From [Eubacterium] saphenum (GTDB taxonomy: Bacteria; Bacillota; Clostridia; Peptostreptococcales; Anaerovoracaceae): DNA of 64,000 bases. Each line of letters begins with the position of its first letter. Position 1 is the first letter of the stretch. The notes under the pieces are model-generated. The model ran no database searches and had not been told where the DNA came from. It saw only the letters and a program-made list of their open reading frames with translations. The position numbers and the translations under genes are program-made. The DNA is taken from contig SFHC01000014.1 of NCBI GenBank assembly GCA_004555725.1, positions 1 through 64,000 of the forward strand, read 5' to 3'. Shown here in pieces: positions 25,231-33,967 of the stretch.

Positions 25231-25878
25231 ATGATCAGAACAATTCTTTTAGGCCCTCCGGGAGCAGGCAAGGGCACACAGGCAGCCAAGATTGTTGAGA
25301 AATATAATATTCCTCACATCTCGACCGGAGATATTTTCAGAGAGAATATCAGCAAGGGCACCGCGCTTGGCAAGAAGGCAAAAGAGTACATGGACAAGGG
25401 AGAGCTTGTACCGGATGATCTCGTTATTGAGATTGCAACCAGCCGCCTGCTGGAGGATGACTGCAAGAAGGGCTTCATCCTGGACGGCTTTCCGAGAACT
25501 GTCCATCAGGCTGAAAAGCTTGATGAATTCCTGAAGCAGCATGATATGCCGCTGACGGTGGTAATCAATCTTGAAGTTGAGGATAAAGTTCTTATGGAAC
25601 GCATCACCGGCCGCCGTGTCTGCCCGAAGTGCGGCGCAAGCTACCACATTACGGGCATGCCTCCTAAGAAGGAAGGCATCTGCGATGTCTGCGGATCGGA
25701 ACTCGTTCAGAGAAAAGATGACAACGTTGAAACTGCCACAAACAGAATCAGCGTTTATAACAAGCAGACTAAACCGCTGATCGACTATTACGAGAAGGCG
25801 GGAATCATCGCAAACATTGACGGCTCCACACCGCTGCCAGTGACGTTTAAAAACGTCTCCGCTGCGCTTGAAGCATAA
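25231..25878 (+). CDS. adk: Adenylate kinase
   Basis: 215 residues from ATG 25231 with GGGAG upstream. An in-frame GTG at 25204 overlaps the secY stop but lacks family similarity. P-loop GPPGAGKGTQ, AMP site STGDIFRE, LDGFPRT, and a Zn-binding LID (CPKCGASYH..CDVCGSEL) typical of Gram-positive Adk. In many Firmicutes map follows; it is absent here. Confidence 0.97.
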   Translation: MIRTILLGPPGAGKGTQAAKIVEKYNIPHISTGDIFRENISKGTALGKKAKEYMDKGELVPDDLVIEIATSRLLEDDCKKGFILDGFPRTVHQAEKLDEFLKQHDMPLTVVINLEVEDKVLMERITGRRVCPKCGASYHITGMPPKKEGICDVCGSELVQRKDDNVETATNRISVYNKQTKPLIDYYEKAGIIANIDGSTPLPVTFKNVSAALEA

Positions 25879-25934
25879 TGGCTTCAGAGGCGGACAGAGC
25901 CAGAAGTTCACACATGAAGGAAGAGGTGTAGAAT

Positions 25935-26156
25935 TTGGCGAAAAAAGACGTGATTGAAGCTATGGGAACTGTAGTCGATGCTCAGCCGAATGCAATGTTT
26001 AAGGTCAAGCTCGAAAACGGTTTCGAAGTAGAGGCGCATATTTCAGGAAAAATCAGAATGAATTACATCAGGATTCTGCCTGGCGACAAGGTCAAAGTTG
26101 AGCTTTCACCTTATGATCTGACTCGCGGCAGAATCGTCTGGAGAGACAGGGGCTAG
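25935..26156 (+). CDS. infA: Translation initiation factor IF-1
   Basis: 73 residues from a TTG start (AAGAGGTG upstream). S1-like OB fold with GTVVDAQPNAMFKVKLENG, HISGKIRMNYIRILPGDKV and LSPYDLTRGRI. It blocks the A site during initiation. A TTG start often lowers expression relative to the surrounding ribosomal genes. Confidence 0.96.
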   Translation: MAKKDVIEAMGTVVDAQPNAMFKVKLENGFEVEAHISGKIRMNYIRILPGDKVKVELSPYDLTRGRIVWRDRG

Positions 26157-26230
26157 ACAAAGCGGCCTTGATCGGTTATTCTTTGTCTGGAAAAGCTTGT
26201 TCAAACCGGATCATTTGATAGGAGGTTGAC

Positions 26231-26344
26231 ATGAAAGTAAGAGCTTCTGTAAAACCTATCTGCGAAAAGTGCAAGGTCATTAAGAGACATGGCAAGGTCA
26301 TGGTTATCTGTGAGAATCCTAAGCATAAGCAGAGACAGGGTTAA
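26231..26344 (+). CDS. rpmJ: 50S ribosomal protein L36
   Basis: 37 residues, read from the sequence: MKVRASVKPICEKCKVIKRH at the start, ICENPKHKQRQG at the end. Zn ligands C11, C14, C27 and H32. TAGGAGG upstream. Zinc-type L36. A strong hairpin with T run follows directly. Confidence 0.96.
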   Translation: MKVRASVKPICEKCKVIKRHGKVMVICENPKHKQRQG

Positions 26345-26360
26345 TAGATAAGACAAATAT

Positions 26361-26413
26361 AAAAGCGCCAGAGTGTTTTTCAAAAAGAACAAAAAACATT
26401 CTGGCGCTTTTTG
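26361..26413 (+). terminator. Strong intrinsic terminator-like hairpin between rpmJ and rpsM
   Basis: AGCGCCAGA (26364-26372)/TCTGGCGCT (26400-26408) extended by A/T pairs, then TTTTT. A smaller hairpin GTTAC-GCAA-GTAAC (26437-26450) followed within 5 nt by TTTTTT lies just downstream. The rest of 26345-26632 is non-coding. A possible -10 TATAAC at 26566-26571 could restart transcription for rpsM. Confidence 0.75.
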
Positions 26414-26632
26414 TATTTACATGGTAAACTATCGTAGTTACGCAAGTAACATTGTTTTTTGCTGTCTGGAGACTGCATGCCGATGGCTGGTTAAATTCCG
26501 CGGCTGGAGTTACAGGATCAGACGGCGCATGTACGGGTGCGGTGCCGGGGCCGCATGCCTAACATTATAACATCGAACACCTGTCTATATCGCTCCCGGA
26601 GTAGCGACGGAAGATAGGAAAGGAGGAAGCGT

Positions 26633-27001
26633 ATGGCTCGTATAGCCGGCGTAGATTTGCCGAGAGATAAGAGAGTTGAAATCGGACTCACTTATATCTA
26701 TGGAATTGGCAGAACATCAGCCAAGAAAATCCTCGAAGAGTGCGGAATTAATCCGGACACGAGAGTCAAAGATCTGACTGAGGATGAGGCTGGTAAGATC
26801 AGAAAGGTCATCGACAACGAATACATGGTTGAAGGTGATCTCAGACGTGAAGTTTCCATGAACATCAAGCGTTTGATGGAAATCGGAAGCTACAGAGGAA
26901 TCAGACATAGAAGAAGTCTTCCTGTAAGAGGTCAGAAGACCAAGACCAACGCTCGTACTCGCAAGGGTCCTAAGAGAACTGTTGGAAGAAAAAAGAAGTA
27001 A
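26633..27001 (+). CDS. rpsM: 30S ribosomal protein S13
   Basis: 122 residues. MARIAGVDLPRDKRVEIGLT, YGIGRTSAKKIL, and the C-terminal RGQKTKTNARTRKGPKR. AAAGGAGG upstream. Contacts the P-site tRNA from the 30S head. Confidence 0.98.
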   Translation: MARIAGVDLPRDKRVEIGLTYIYGIGRTSAKKILEECGINPDTRVKDLTEDEAGKIRKVIDNEYMVEGDLRREVSMNIKRLMEIGSYRGIRHRRSLPVRGQKTKTNARTRKGPKRTVGRKKK

Positions 27002-27019
27002 GGAAGGAGGACGTAAGAT

Positions 27020-27421
27020 ATGCCTAAGAATCAGAAGAACAAATCGACTAGAAGAAAGAAGATCCAGCGTAAGAACATTACAAAGGGTCAGGCTCATATT
27101 CAGTCCACTTTTAACAATACACTCGTAACACTGACTGACATGGACGGAAATGCGCTGTCCTGGTCCAGTGCGGGTTCCCTCGGATTCAGAGGATCTAAGA
27201 AGTCCACTCCGTTTGCGGCACAGATGGCTGCAGAGACTGCTACTAAGGCTGCTATGGAGCATGGTCTGAAGACAGTTGAAGTTTATGTAAAGGGACCGGG
27301 TTCCGGAAGAGAGTCTGCGATCCGCGCTCTGCAGGCAGCAGGCCTGGAGATCACCATGATCAAGGACATCACACCGATTCCGCATAACGGATGCCGTCCG
27401 CCGAAGAGAAGAAGAGTCTGA
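27020..27421 (+). CDS. rpsK: 30S ribosomal protein S11
   Basis: 133 residues. AHIQSTFNNTLVTLTDMDGN, then GPGSGRESAIRALQAAGLEI and the terminal PHNGCRPPKRRRV. AAGGAGG upstream. Lines the mRNA exit/platform. Confidence 0.98.
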   Translation: MPKNQKNKSTRRKKIQRKNITKGQAHIQSTFNNTLVTLTDMDGNALSWSSAGSLGFRGSKKSTPFAAQMAAETATKAAMEHGLKTVEVYVKGPGSGRESAIRALQAAGLEITMIKDITPIPHNGCRPPKRRRV

Positions 27422-27444
27422 TGGAAGGGAGGAGTAAGTAAACT

Positions 27445-28065
27445 ATGGCTAGATATACATGTGCAAACTGCAGACTGTGCAGAAGAGAAGGCCAGAAGAT
27501 GTTCCTTAAGGGAGACAGATGCTACGGCCCTAAGTGCGCGCTGGATAAGAAAAGCTACGCTCCTGGACAGCATGGTCAGATGAGACATAAGATGTCTGAG
27601 TATGGAATGCAGCTCAGAGAGAAGCAGAAGGCAAAGAGATTCTACGGAGTTCAGGAAACACAGTTCAGAAACCTGTTCGAGAGAGCAGACAGAGCGAACG
27701 GTGTTACCGGTGACAACCTGCTCGTACTGCTCGAGCGCAGACTGGACAATGTCGTTTACAGACTGGGATTTGCTTCTTCCAGAAAAGAAGCAAGACAGAT
27801 GGTTGTTCACGGCCACTTCAGACTGAACGGCAAAAAGGTTAATTCTCCGTCCCTGGAGATCAAAGCCGGAGATGTCATCAAGGTTAAGGAGAAGAGCCAG
27901 AATTCTCCTAAGTTCAAGGAAATCAGAGATATGCAGATTACCGTTCCGTCCTGGCTGTCTGTTGATGTAGACAAGCTGGAGGGAAAAGTACTGGTACTGC
28001 CAACCAGAGAGGATATTGACACACCGATCGCAGAGCATCTGATCGTCGAGTTGTACTCCAAATAA
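27445..28065 (+). CDS. rpsD: 30S ribosomal protein S4, zinc type
   Basis: 206 residues. The N-terminal Zn site uses Cys at 9, 12, 26 and 31 (an additional Cys at 6). S4 RNA-binding domain RLDNVVYRLGFASSRKEARQ, then VVHGHFRLNGKKV. GGAGG upstream. Primary 16S binder; also an autoregulator in other Firmicutes. Confidence 0.98.
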   Translation: MARYTCANCRLCRREGQKMFLKGDRCYGPKCALDKKSYAPGQHGQMRHKMSEYGMQLREKQKAKRFYGVQETQFRNLFERADRANGVTGDNLLVLLERRLDNVVYRLGFASSRKEARQMVVHGHFRLNGKKVNSPSLEIKAGDVIKVKEKSQNSPKFKEIRDMQITVPSWLSVDVDKLEGKVLVLPTREDIDTPIAEHLIVELYSK

Positions 28066-28112
28066 TAGCCTGCTCGAGGTTATAGCGTTTGGATTAAAAG
28101 GAGGTTTTTTAA

Positions 28113-29057
28113 GTGTTAGAAATCGAAAAACCAACGATAAGCAAAGAAATCGGCGAAGATGGAAGCTATGGAAAGTTTATCGTAGAACCTCTTGAAAGAG
28201 GATATGGTACAACTCTGGGAAACGCGATGAGAAGAATCCTGCTCAGCTCTCTCCCGGGAGCAGCAGTGACATCGGTGAAAATTGACGGTATTCTTCACGA
28301 GTTCTCGACAATCCCGGGCGTCAAGGAGGACGTGACAGAGATCATCTTGAACCTGAAGAACCTGGCTGTCCGTCTGAACGGCGAGGACACCAAGCGTGTC
28401 ATCATCAATGCGGTCGGACCTAAGGAAGTAACAGCGGCAGACATCGTCGGCGATGAAAGCCTTGAAATTTTCAATCCGGATCTGCACATTGCGACATTGG
28501 AAGAAAACGCTACTCTGGTAATGGAGATCAACCTGGCCAGAGGACGCGGATACGTTCCGGCAGAGCAGAACAAGACAGAGAGCACGCCAATTTCTGTTAT
28601 TCCGGTGGATTCTATTTATACACCGGTCAGAAAAGTCAACTTCACCGTTGAGAACACCAGAGTTGGTCAGGTCACTGACTATGACAGACTTGTCCTTGAA
28701 ATCTGGACCGACGGCTCCGTTACACCTGAAGAAGGCGTATCCATCGGAGCGAAGATCATGCGGGAGCATTTAAACCTCTTTATTGAGCTGGATGACTCTA
28801 CGGGCAATATGGAAATCATGGTCGAGAAGGAAGAAGACCAGAAAGAAAAGGCACTGGAGATGACCATTGAGGAGCTGGAGCTCTCCGTCAGATCGTATAA
28901 CTGTCTGAAGCGCGCCAACATCAACACTGTTGAGGAGCTGACCGAAAAGACAGAAGAGGATATGATGAAGTTCCGCAACCTCGGTAAAAAGTCTCTGGAA
29001 GAAGTAAAGAATAAACTCGCAGAGCTCGGACTGGGTCTGAAGCCGAGTGAGGAGTAG
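28113..29057 (+). CDS. rpoA: RNA polymerase alpha subunit
   Basis: 314 residues from a GTG start with AAAAGGAGG 8 bp upstream. N-terminal dimerisation domain with FIVEPLERGYGTTLGNAMRR; C-terminal domain with LSVRSYNCLKRANINTVEEL and LGKKSLEEVKNKL, which binds UP elements and activators. Standard location between rpsD and rplQ. Confidence 0.98.
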   Translation: MLEIEKPTISKEIGEDGSYGKFIVEPLERGYGTTLGNAMRRILLSSLPGAAVTSVKIDGILHEFSTIPGVKEDVTEIILNLKNLAVRLNGEDTKRVIINAVGPKEVTAADIVGDESLEIFNPDLHIATLEENATLVMEINLARGRGYVPAEQNKTESTPISVIPVDSIYTPVRKVNFTVENTRVGQVTDYDRLVLEIWTDGSVTPEEGVSIGAKIMREHLNLFIELDDSTGNMEIMVEKEEDQKEKALEMTIEELELSVRSYNCLKRANINTVEELTEKTEEDMMKFRNLGKKSLEEVKNKLAELGLGLKPSEE

Positions 29058-29074
29058 ACGGAAGGAGAATTGAC

Positions 29075-29416
29075 ATGCCGGGATATAGAAAACTGGGCAG
29101 AAACAGCGCGCACAGAAAAGCGATGCTTAGAAATCTTGTCACCGATCTCTTCAGAGAGGAGAGAATCTCCACAACAGATACACGCGCAAAGGAAGCAAGA
29201 AGAGAGGCTGAGAAGCTGATCACACTCGCAAAGCGCGGAGATCTGGCTGCAAGAAGACAGGTTCTGGGATATGTATTTGATGAAGACGTTGCATCCAAGC
29301 TGTTCGACGACATTGCGCCGAGATATGCTGACCGCAGCGGCGGATACACAAGAATCCTCAAGCTGGGACCTCGCAGAGGCGACAATTCTGAGGTAGTATT
29401 CCTGGAGCTCGTATAA
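29075..29416 (+). CDS. rplQ: 50S ribosomal protein L17
   Basis: 113 residues. YRKLGRNSAHRKAMLRNL start and YTRILKLGPRRGDNSEVVFL end. GAAGGAG upstream. Last gene of the ribosomal block; the ecf genes that often follow it are elsewhere in this window. Confidence 0.98.
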   Translation: MPGYRKLGRNSAHRKAMLRNLVTDLFREERISTTDTRAKEARREAEKLITLAKRGDLAARRQVLGYVFDEDVASKLFDDIAPRYADRSGGYTRILKLGPRRGDNSEVVFLELV

Positions 29417-29455
29417 CGCGGTTTCAAGAAGAACAAGAGATTAAAGATACCATAG

Positions 29456-29485
29456 ACATCGGGGGACTTCCCCCGGTGTTTTTTT
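29456..29485 (+). terminator. Intrinsic terminator of the ribosomal block
   Basis: ACATCGGGGG/CCCCCGGTGT around a 4-nt loop, followed by seven T. Very strong form. Confidence 0.93.
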
Positions 29486-29606
29486 GTCGTTGAGGCGGCT
29501 TTAAAACCAGAGCTTAATCTTCTGAGGCTTCTGTAGTAGAATAAATACTATAGGGGGATATCATCCGATGCCGCAGACGCGGCTGAGACAATGTGAGGAA
29601 AATACA

Positions 29607-30758
29607 ATGAATCGTAATTTTAAGCTGAAAGGGAACAGGTTTACAAAGATTTTCACGGTCTTGCTCATGATCGATGTGTTTATTCCAAATGTAGTGCTGA
29701 CAGTGATCATCGGAGTCATGCTCTTGTATGAGCTGCTGACCTATCTGGCTGTGAAGGCAGCAAAGGATCTGAAATTCGGTACAGTCAGCACAAAAAAGAA
29801 AGCAGTCAAAGGGGAGACGGCTCTGGTCAGACTGAAGGCGGAAGGTCCTGCGCAGACGGTTATGTTTGCCTCCTGTCACGCAGATCTGAATGTCGCAAAC
29901 CTGCTGACCGGAGAGAACAGCGAGACATCTGCGGATTTTCTTCTGACACGCAGGGGAGGAACCGGATATAAGATGAATGTGACGGAAACGCGCTGCGGCG
30001 TAATCCATGTCACCTTGAATAATGCGCGGATTCAGGATGCTTTTGGCAGAAAGAAGGAGTATGTGATCGCAGGATCGCAGGCGGAGATCTTCTATCAGCC
30101 GGAGATCCGTCAGGTTGAACTTCCGGCGAGATTCTTTGCGTCCGGTTCGGCGGGCGTCTACCTGTTCGCCCGGGGCGATGAATTTCAGGGATCGTTTCTC
30201 GGCTCTTCCGGAAACACTGCACAGGCAGACGGGGCTGGACATTCAGCAGCCAACGGCGCAGATCAGGCGGTATCGGCAGGCGCAGCGCAAGACGCTGAAA
30301 ACCGCACGCATCATTGGGTCGTCAAGGCATTTGAACCGGTGGCGTTCTCTGCACTTGCAGATCAGCCGGTCAGCGGAAAGATTGCTGTGCTGTTTTTAAA
30401 TTATGTGCAGGCAGGACACATAATTACGCCGGAGCGAAAGAGCCGCCTGGCTGAGCTTGCGCTTTCTGCGGCAGATACACTCGTAGACGCAGGACTGGAG
30501 CATGAATTCCTCTGGCTGGGAAAGAGCAGCGACGGCTCTGCGGAGTGCAGGCGCGCTTTGCACCGGAACAGCGATGACGTCATCCGCAGCGCAGAGGAGA
30601 TGATGCGCACCGGATACACGGAGGAAAATGGAGCAGAAATCCTTAAACAGGCGATTTCGCCGGGAGAGTTCCAGACTTTCCTGCTGATTACGGCCGGAGG
30701 TGATCAGGAAGGCGCGCTGTTCGGAGAACTGGGAAGCGTGCGTATGCTGAAAGTCTGA
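29607..30758 (+). CDS. DUF58-like membrane protein (divergent)
   Basis: 383 residues from ATG 29607 (GTGAGGAAA upstream); an in-frame start at 29568 lacks one. A basic N-terminus and a hydrophobic hairpin (about 14-45) are followed by a beta-rich extracytoplasmic-type domain, and by HHWVVKAFEPVAF, which recalls the (W)..VKEFEPE segment of DUF58 proteins. The GD..R..HW core that defines DUF58 is only partly recognisable and is interrupted by an Ala/Gly/Gln-rich insert (about 205-235). DUF58 genes usually pair with a MoxR ATPase and transglutaminase gene; none is here. A plausible promoter lies at 29514-29542 (TTAATC-17-TAGAAT). Function unknown. Confidence 0.6.
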   Translation: MNRNFKLKGNRFTKIFTVLLMIDVFIPNVVLTVIIGVMLLYELLTYLAVKAAKDLKFGTVSTKKKAVKGETALVRLKAEGPAQTVMFASCHADLNVANLLTGENSETSADFLLTRRGGTGYKMNVTETRCGVIHVTLNNARIQDAFGRKKEYVIAGSQAEIFYQPEIRQVELPARFFASGSAGVYLFARGDEFQGSFLGSSGNTAQADGAGHSAANGADQAVSAGAAQDAENRTHHWVVKAFEPVAFSALADQPVSGKIAVLFLNYVQAGHIITPERKSRLAELALSAADTLVDAGLEHEFLWLGKSSDGSAECRRALHRNSDDVIRSAEEMMRTGYTEENGAEILKQAISPGEFQTFLLITAGGDQEGALFGELGSVRMLKV

Positions 30759-30823
30759 AGACCCGGCGTGCTGCGTCATTATTGCGGCAGCGGCTGTATC
30801 AGCATATTGTCAGTATGGATAAG

Positions 30824-30870
30824 GCTTGACCGTCATTTTTGTGCAGACGGGCAAGCCGATTTTCTTTTTT
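30824..30870 (+). terminator. Intrinsic terminator after the DUF58-like gene
   Basis: GCTTGACCGTC (30824-30834)/GACGGGCAAGC (30846-30856), one mismatch, followed by a T-rich tract. Confidence 0.75.
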
Positions 30871-31008
30871 GCGGCGGAAATACCGGAAATGCCGTAATAT
30901 AGAAATCTTGAATTGGTACTTCACCGCGTGCCGGGATTATAGTCAATATGGATGATTCTGCATATTGGAATAGATTGCATAGACATAGAAAGGAGAGATC
31001 TGATCCAT

Positions 31009-32829
31009 ATGTTTCATGTATATATACCGTCAATCTCCCGGGAGCTGGAATGTGAACCGGGTGAAAATCTGATGCAGGTGCTGCTGAATAACCGGATCTA
31101 TGTGGATAACGCGTGCAGCGGCAAGGGCCTGTGCGGAAAGTGCCGGGTGCGGGTGATCGCTTCTCAGGGCGGAGAGCCTCTTGGCTTTACCGATGAAGAA
31201 CTTCACCTTTTGTCGGAAAAAGAACGAGAGGAAGGCATCCATCTGTGCTGTATGATGGACGTGCAGTCTGACCTGACCATTGAACTTCTGCAGAAGGAGA
31301 AGAAAACGGAGGTTCTGGCCGGCGGATACATGCCGGAATTCACGCATCATCCGGATACCTGCAAGCGCGCGGTGAAGATTGAGGCGCCGACACTGGAACT
31401 GCAGACGCCGTTTGAGGAGATTCTGAAGGAAAAGACCGGGGCGCAGTCGGTGGATCCTGAGGCTCTTCCGGGCGGAGGGCGTCTTCCGGGAACGTATACC
31501 GCCGTTCTGCACCGGGGGCGGATCATTGCTGTTGAGGAGGGAAATACGGAGGATCAGCTGTACGGTGCGGCGGTAGACATCGGCACGACGACCGTGGTCT
31601 GCTCGCTTGTGAATCTGAATACGGGAAAAATCCTGGCGGACGCGTCGCAGGTAAACGCGCAGAAGCATTACGGCCAGGACGTGCTGAGCCGGATCACCTA
31701 TGAAATTGAACATCCGGACACGGGCGCCGCAGAGCTGCAGAAGGCAATTGCGGATTCCATCATGGGGATGCTGGACGAGGCGTGCCGGAAAGCAGGGGTG
31801 CGTCGGGAAAGAATTTATGAAATCGCGGTTGCTGCAAACTGTACGATGATGCACCTTCTCCTGGGCGCTGACGCGCGTCCTCTCGGCCGTTCACCGTATG
31901 CGCCGGTATTCACATCGGCAAAGGACATCCGGGCCGCCTCTGTGGGAATTCAGGCGGCCCGCGGCGCAAGGCTGTACGCACTGCCGTCCGTCTCGGCATA
32001 CATCGGAGCGGACATCGTCGCAGGCGCGGAAGTGTGTGATCTGGTGAACCGAAAAGGGAATGTGCTGTTTATTGATATCGGCACCAACGGAGAAATCGTG
32101 CTGTCTCACCACGGGAAACTTCTGTGCTGTTCCTGCGCTGCCGGGCCGGCGCTGGAAGGCATGAACATCAGCTCCGGCATGCGCGCAGAAGAGGGTGCTG
32201 TGGAAGATGTGAACATTGAGGACGATCGGGTGGAGATGAAAACCATCGGAGACGCGGCGCCTGCCGGCCTGTGCGGAAGCGGGATTCTGGCCGCCGTCAG
32301 AGAACTGCTGAAGAGCGGCGTGGTGAAGAAGAGCGGGGCGTTTGTGAAAGCCGGACATTTTTCTGAGGACGATCTGAGGGAAAAGCGCCTGCAGGTAGAT
32401 GAAGAAGGAAAACGGTCTTTTTTGTTTGCAGAAGCTCCGCATGAGATCCGCGTGACACAGAGTGATGTGCGCCAGGTGCAGCTGGCAAAAGGCGCGATTC
32501 TGTCCGGCTTTGAAGCACTGCTGCAGAAAGCGGGCATTGAGATGCATGATCTGGATGAAGTCCTGATCGCCGGACAGTTCGGCGCGCATCTTCCTGCCGA
32601 AAGTCTGACCGGAACAGGAATCCTGCCGGAAGAAGTCAGTGACCGGCTGAAATATGTTGGAAACACATCAAGAACCGGCGCGTATATGGCATTGATGTCC
32701 GGTGACGTGAAAAAAGAAGTCGAGACGCTGTCTCATGAGATGGATTACATGGAACTGGGGGCAACAGAGAACTACGAACAGCTGTTTACTCGGTGCCTGA
32801 TGTTCCCGTCCGCCGGAAAACGCAGATAG
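31009..32829 (+). CDS. Corrinoid reductive activator (2Fe-2S ferredoxin + ASKHA/DUF4445)
   Basis: 606 residues from ATG 31009 (AAAGGAGA upstream), preferred to an open frame beginning at 30952. A plant-type [2Fe-2S] domain shows C36-x5-C42-x2-C45 and a later Cys (C80/81). A linker precedes the large actin-like ATPase domain with AAVDIGTTTVVCSLVN, LFIDIGTNGEIVL, CSCAAGPALEGMN and VLIAGQFGAHLP. Proteins of this family (RACE/RACo type) use ATP to reduce inactive Co(II) corrinoid to Co(I). The neighbours include methyltransferases and a corrinoid protein, so it presumably reactivates that protein. Confidence 0.9.
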   Translation: MFHVYIPSISRELECEPGENLMQVLLNNRIYVDNACSGKGLCGKCRVRVIASQGGEPLGFTDEELHLLSEKEREEGIHLCCMMDVQSDLTIELLQKEKKTEVLAGGYMPEFTHHPDTCKRAVKIEAPTLELQTPFEEILKEKTGAQSVDPEALPGGGRLPGTYTAVLHRGRIIAVEEGNTEDQLYGAAVDIGTTTVVCSLVNLNTGKILADASQVNAQKHYGQDVLSRITYEIEHPDTGAAELQKAIADSIMGMLDEACRKAGVRRERIYEIAVAANCTMMHLLLGADARPLGRSPYAPVFTSAKDIRAASVGIQAARGARLYALPSVSAYIGADIVAGAEVCDLVNRKGNVLFIDIGTNGEIVLSHHGKLLCCSCAAGPALEGMNISSGMRAEEGAVEDVNIEDDRVEMKTIGDAAPAGLCGSGILAAVRELLKSGVVKKSGAFVKAGHFSEDDLREKRLQVDEEGKRSFLFAEAPHEIRVTQSDVRQVQLAKGAILSGFEALLQKAGIEMHDLDEVLIAGQFGAHLPAESLTGTGILPEEVSDRLKYVGNTSRTGAYMALMSGDVKKEVETLSHEMDYMELGATENYEQLFTRCLMFPSAGKRR

Positions 32830-32872
32830 TGCAAGCCATACACATAAATGTAATGTAAGGAGTGTAACCAAA

Positions 32873-33946
32873 ATGGAAACCAAGAATCAGGACACACAGA
32901 TGTTTACACCGAAAAGCCGTCTGCACGCGATTCTGGACGGACGCGGTGCAGACCGTCCTGCCTGCATCTGCCCGGGCGGCATGATGAACATGGTGACCGA
33001 CGGCCTGCAGAAAGAAGCCGGAGTCGGTCTGCCGGAAGCCCATACCGATCCGCGGAAAATGGCCGATCTGGCAGAGGCCGTCATTAAAGACGGGATTTTT
33101 GAAAACTGCGGCGTTCCGTTCTGCATGACCGTGGAAGCGGAGGCCATGGGCGCAAAAGTCACGCTGGGGAACAACCTGTTCGAGCCGCATGTCGTGGAGT
33201 ACGCTATGAACGATGTCGACCACTATGCAGAACTGAAACCGATTGATCTGGAAAGCGGCCGCGCAAAAGTCGTTCTGGATGCCATCCGCATCCTTAAGGA
33301 AGAAGTGAAAGACGCGCCGATTATCGGCAATCTGACCGGTCCGGTAAGCACCGCTGCGTCCCTGGTTGATCCGGAAAAGTTCTATATGCAGCTGCGAAAA
33401 AAGAATGAAAATGCCCATAAAGTCATGGATTTTGTGACCGAGCAGCTGATCCGCTTTGGAACCGCGCAGGTGGAAGCCGGCGCCGATGTGATCACCATCG
33501 CCGATCCGTCCGGCACCGGAGAAATCCTCGGCCCTAAATACTTCAGCGAATTCGCGGTCGACTACATCAACCAGCTCACTGATGCCCTGCACAAGGCCGG
33601 CGCAGAAGTTATCGTCCATATCTGCGGACAGATGAAATACGTTTACGACCAGTTGAAAGAAGTCCACAGCGATGCCCTGAGTTTTGACGCAGTCGTCTCC
33701 CTCAGAGAAGCGCGGAAACACCTTCCGGGGCGTGTGCTGATGGGCAACGTCAGCACCTTTGCGGTCGAACTGACCGACCCGGAAAATGTAGACAGCCTGA
33801 CCAGAAAATGCATCGGCAGCGGAGCAGACATCGTTTCACCGGCGTGCGGACTCGGCATGGGATCCCCTCTGCCGAACGTAAAAGCTATCCTGAAAGCCGT
33901 CCGCAGTGAATCCGATTCCGCCGCATCCGTTCAGGGACAAAAATAA
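32873..33946 (+). CDS. UroD-fold cobamide methyltransferase (MtaA/CmuA family), copy 1
   Basis: 357 residues. TIM-barrel of the uroporphyrinogen decarboxylase superfamily but of the methyltransferase branch: the zinc motif H-x-C (HICGQM, His about 249) with a distant Cys in SPACGLGMGSP replaces the decarboxylase substrate residues. NLTGPVSTAA and DPSGTGEILGP are typical. Such enzymes move methyl groups between corrinoid proteins and thiols/THF, or demethylate substrates. AAGGAG upstream; 43 bp after the activator gene. Confidence 0.87.
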   Translation: METKNQDTQMFTPKSRLHAILDGRGADRPACICPGGMMNMVTDGLQKEAGVGLPEAHTDPRKMADLAEAVIKDGIFENCGVPFCMTVEAEAMGAKVTLGNNLFEPHVVEYAMNDVDHYAELKPIDLESGRAKVVLDAIRILKEEVKDAPIIGNLTGPVSTAASLVDPEKFYMQLRKKNENAHKVMDFVTEQLIRFGTAQVEAGADVITIADPSGTGEILGPKYFSEFAVDYINQLTDALHKAGAEVIVHICGQMKYVYDQLKEVHSDALSFDAVVSLREARKHLPGRVLMGNVSTFAVELTDPENVDSLTRKCIGSGADIVSPACGLGMGSPLPNVKAILKAVRSESDSAASVQGQK

Positions 33947-33967
33947 ATCCGCAAGAAGGAGCCGGTT

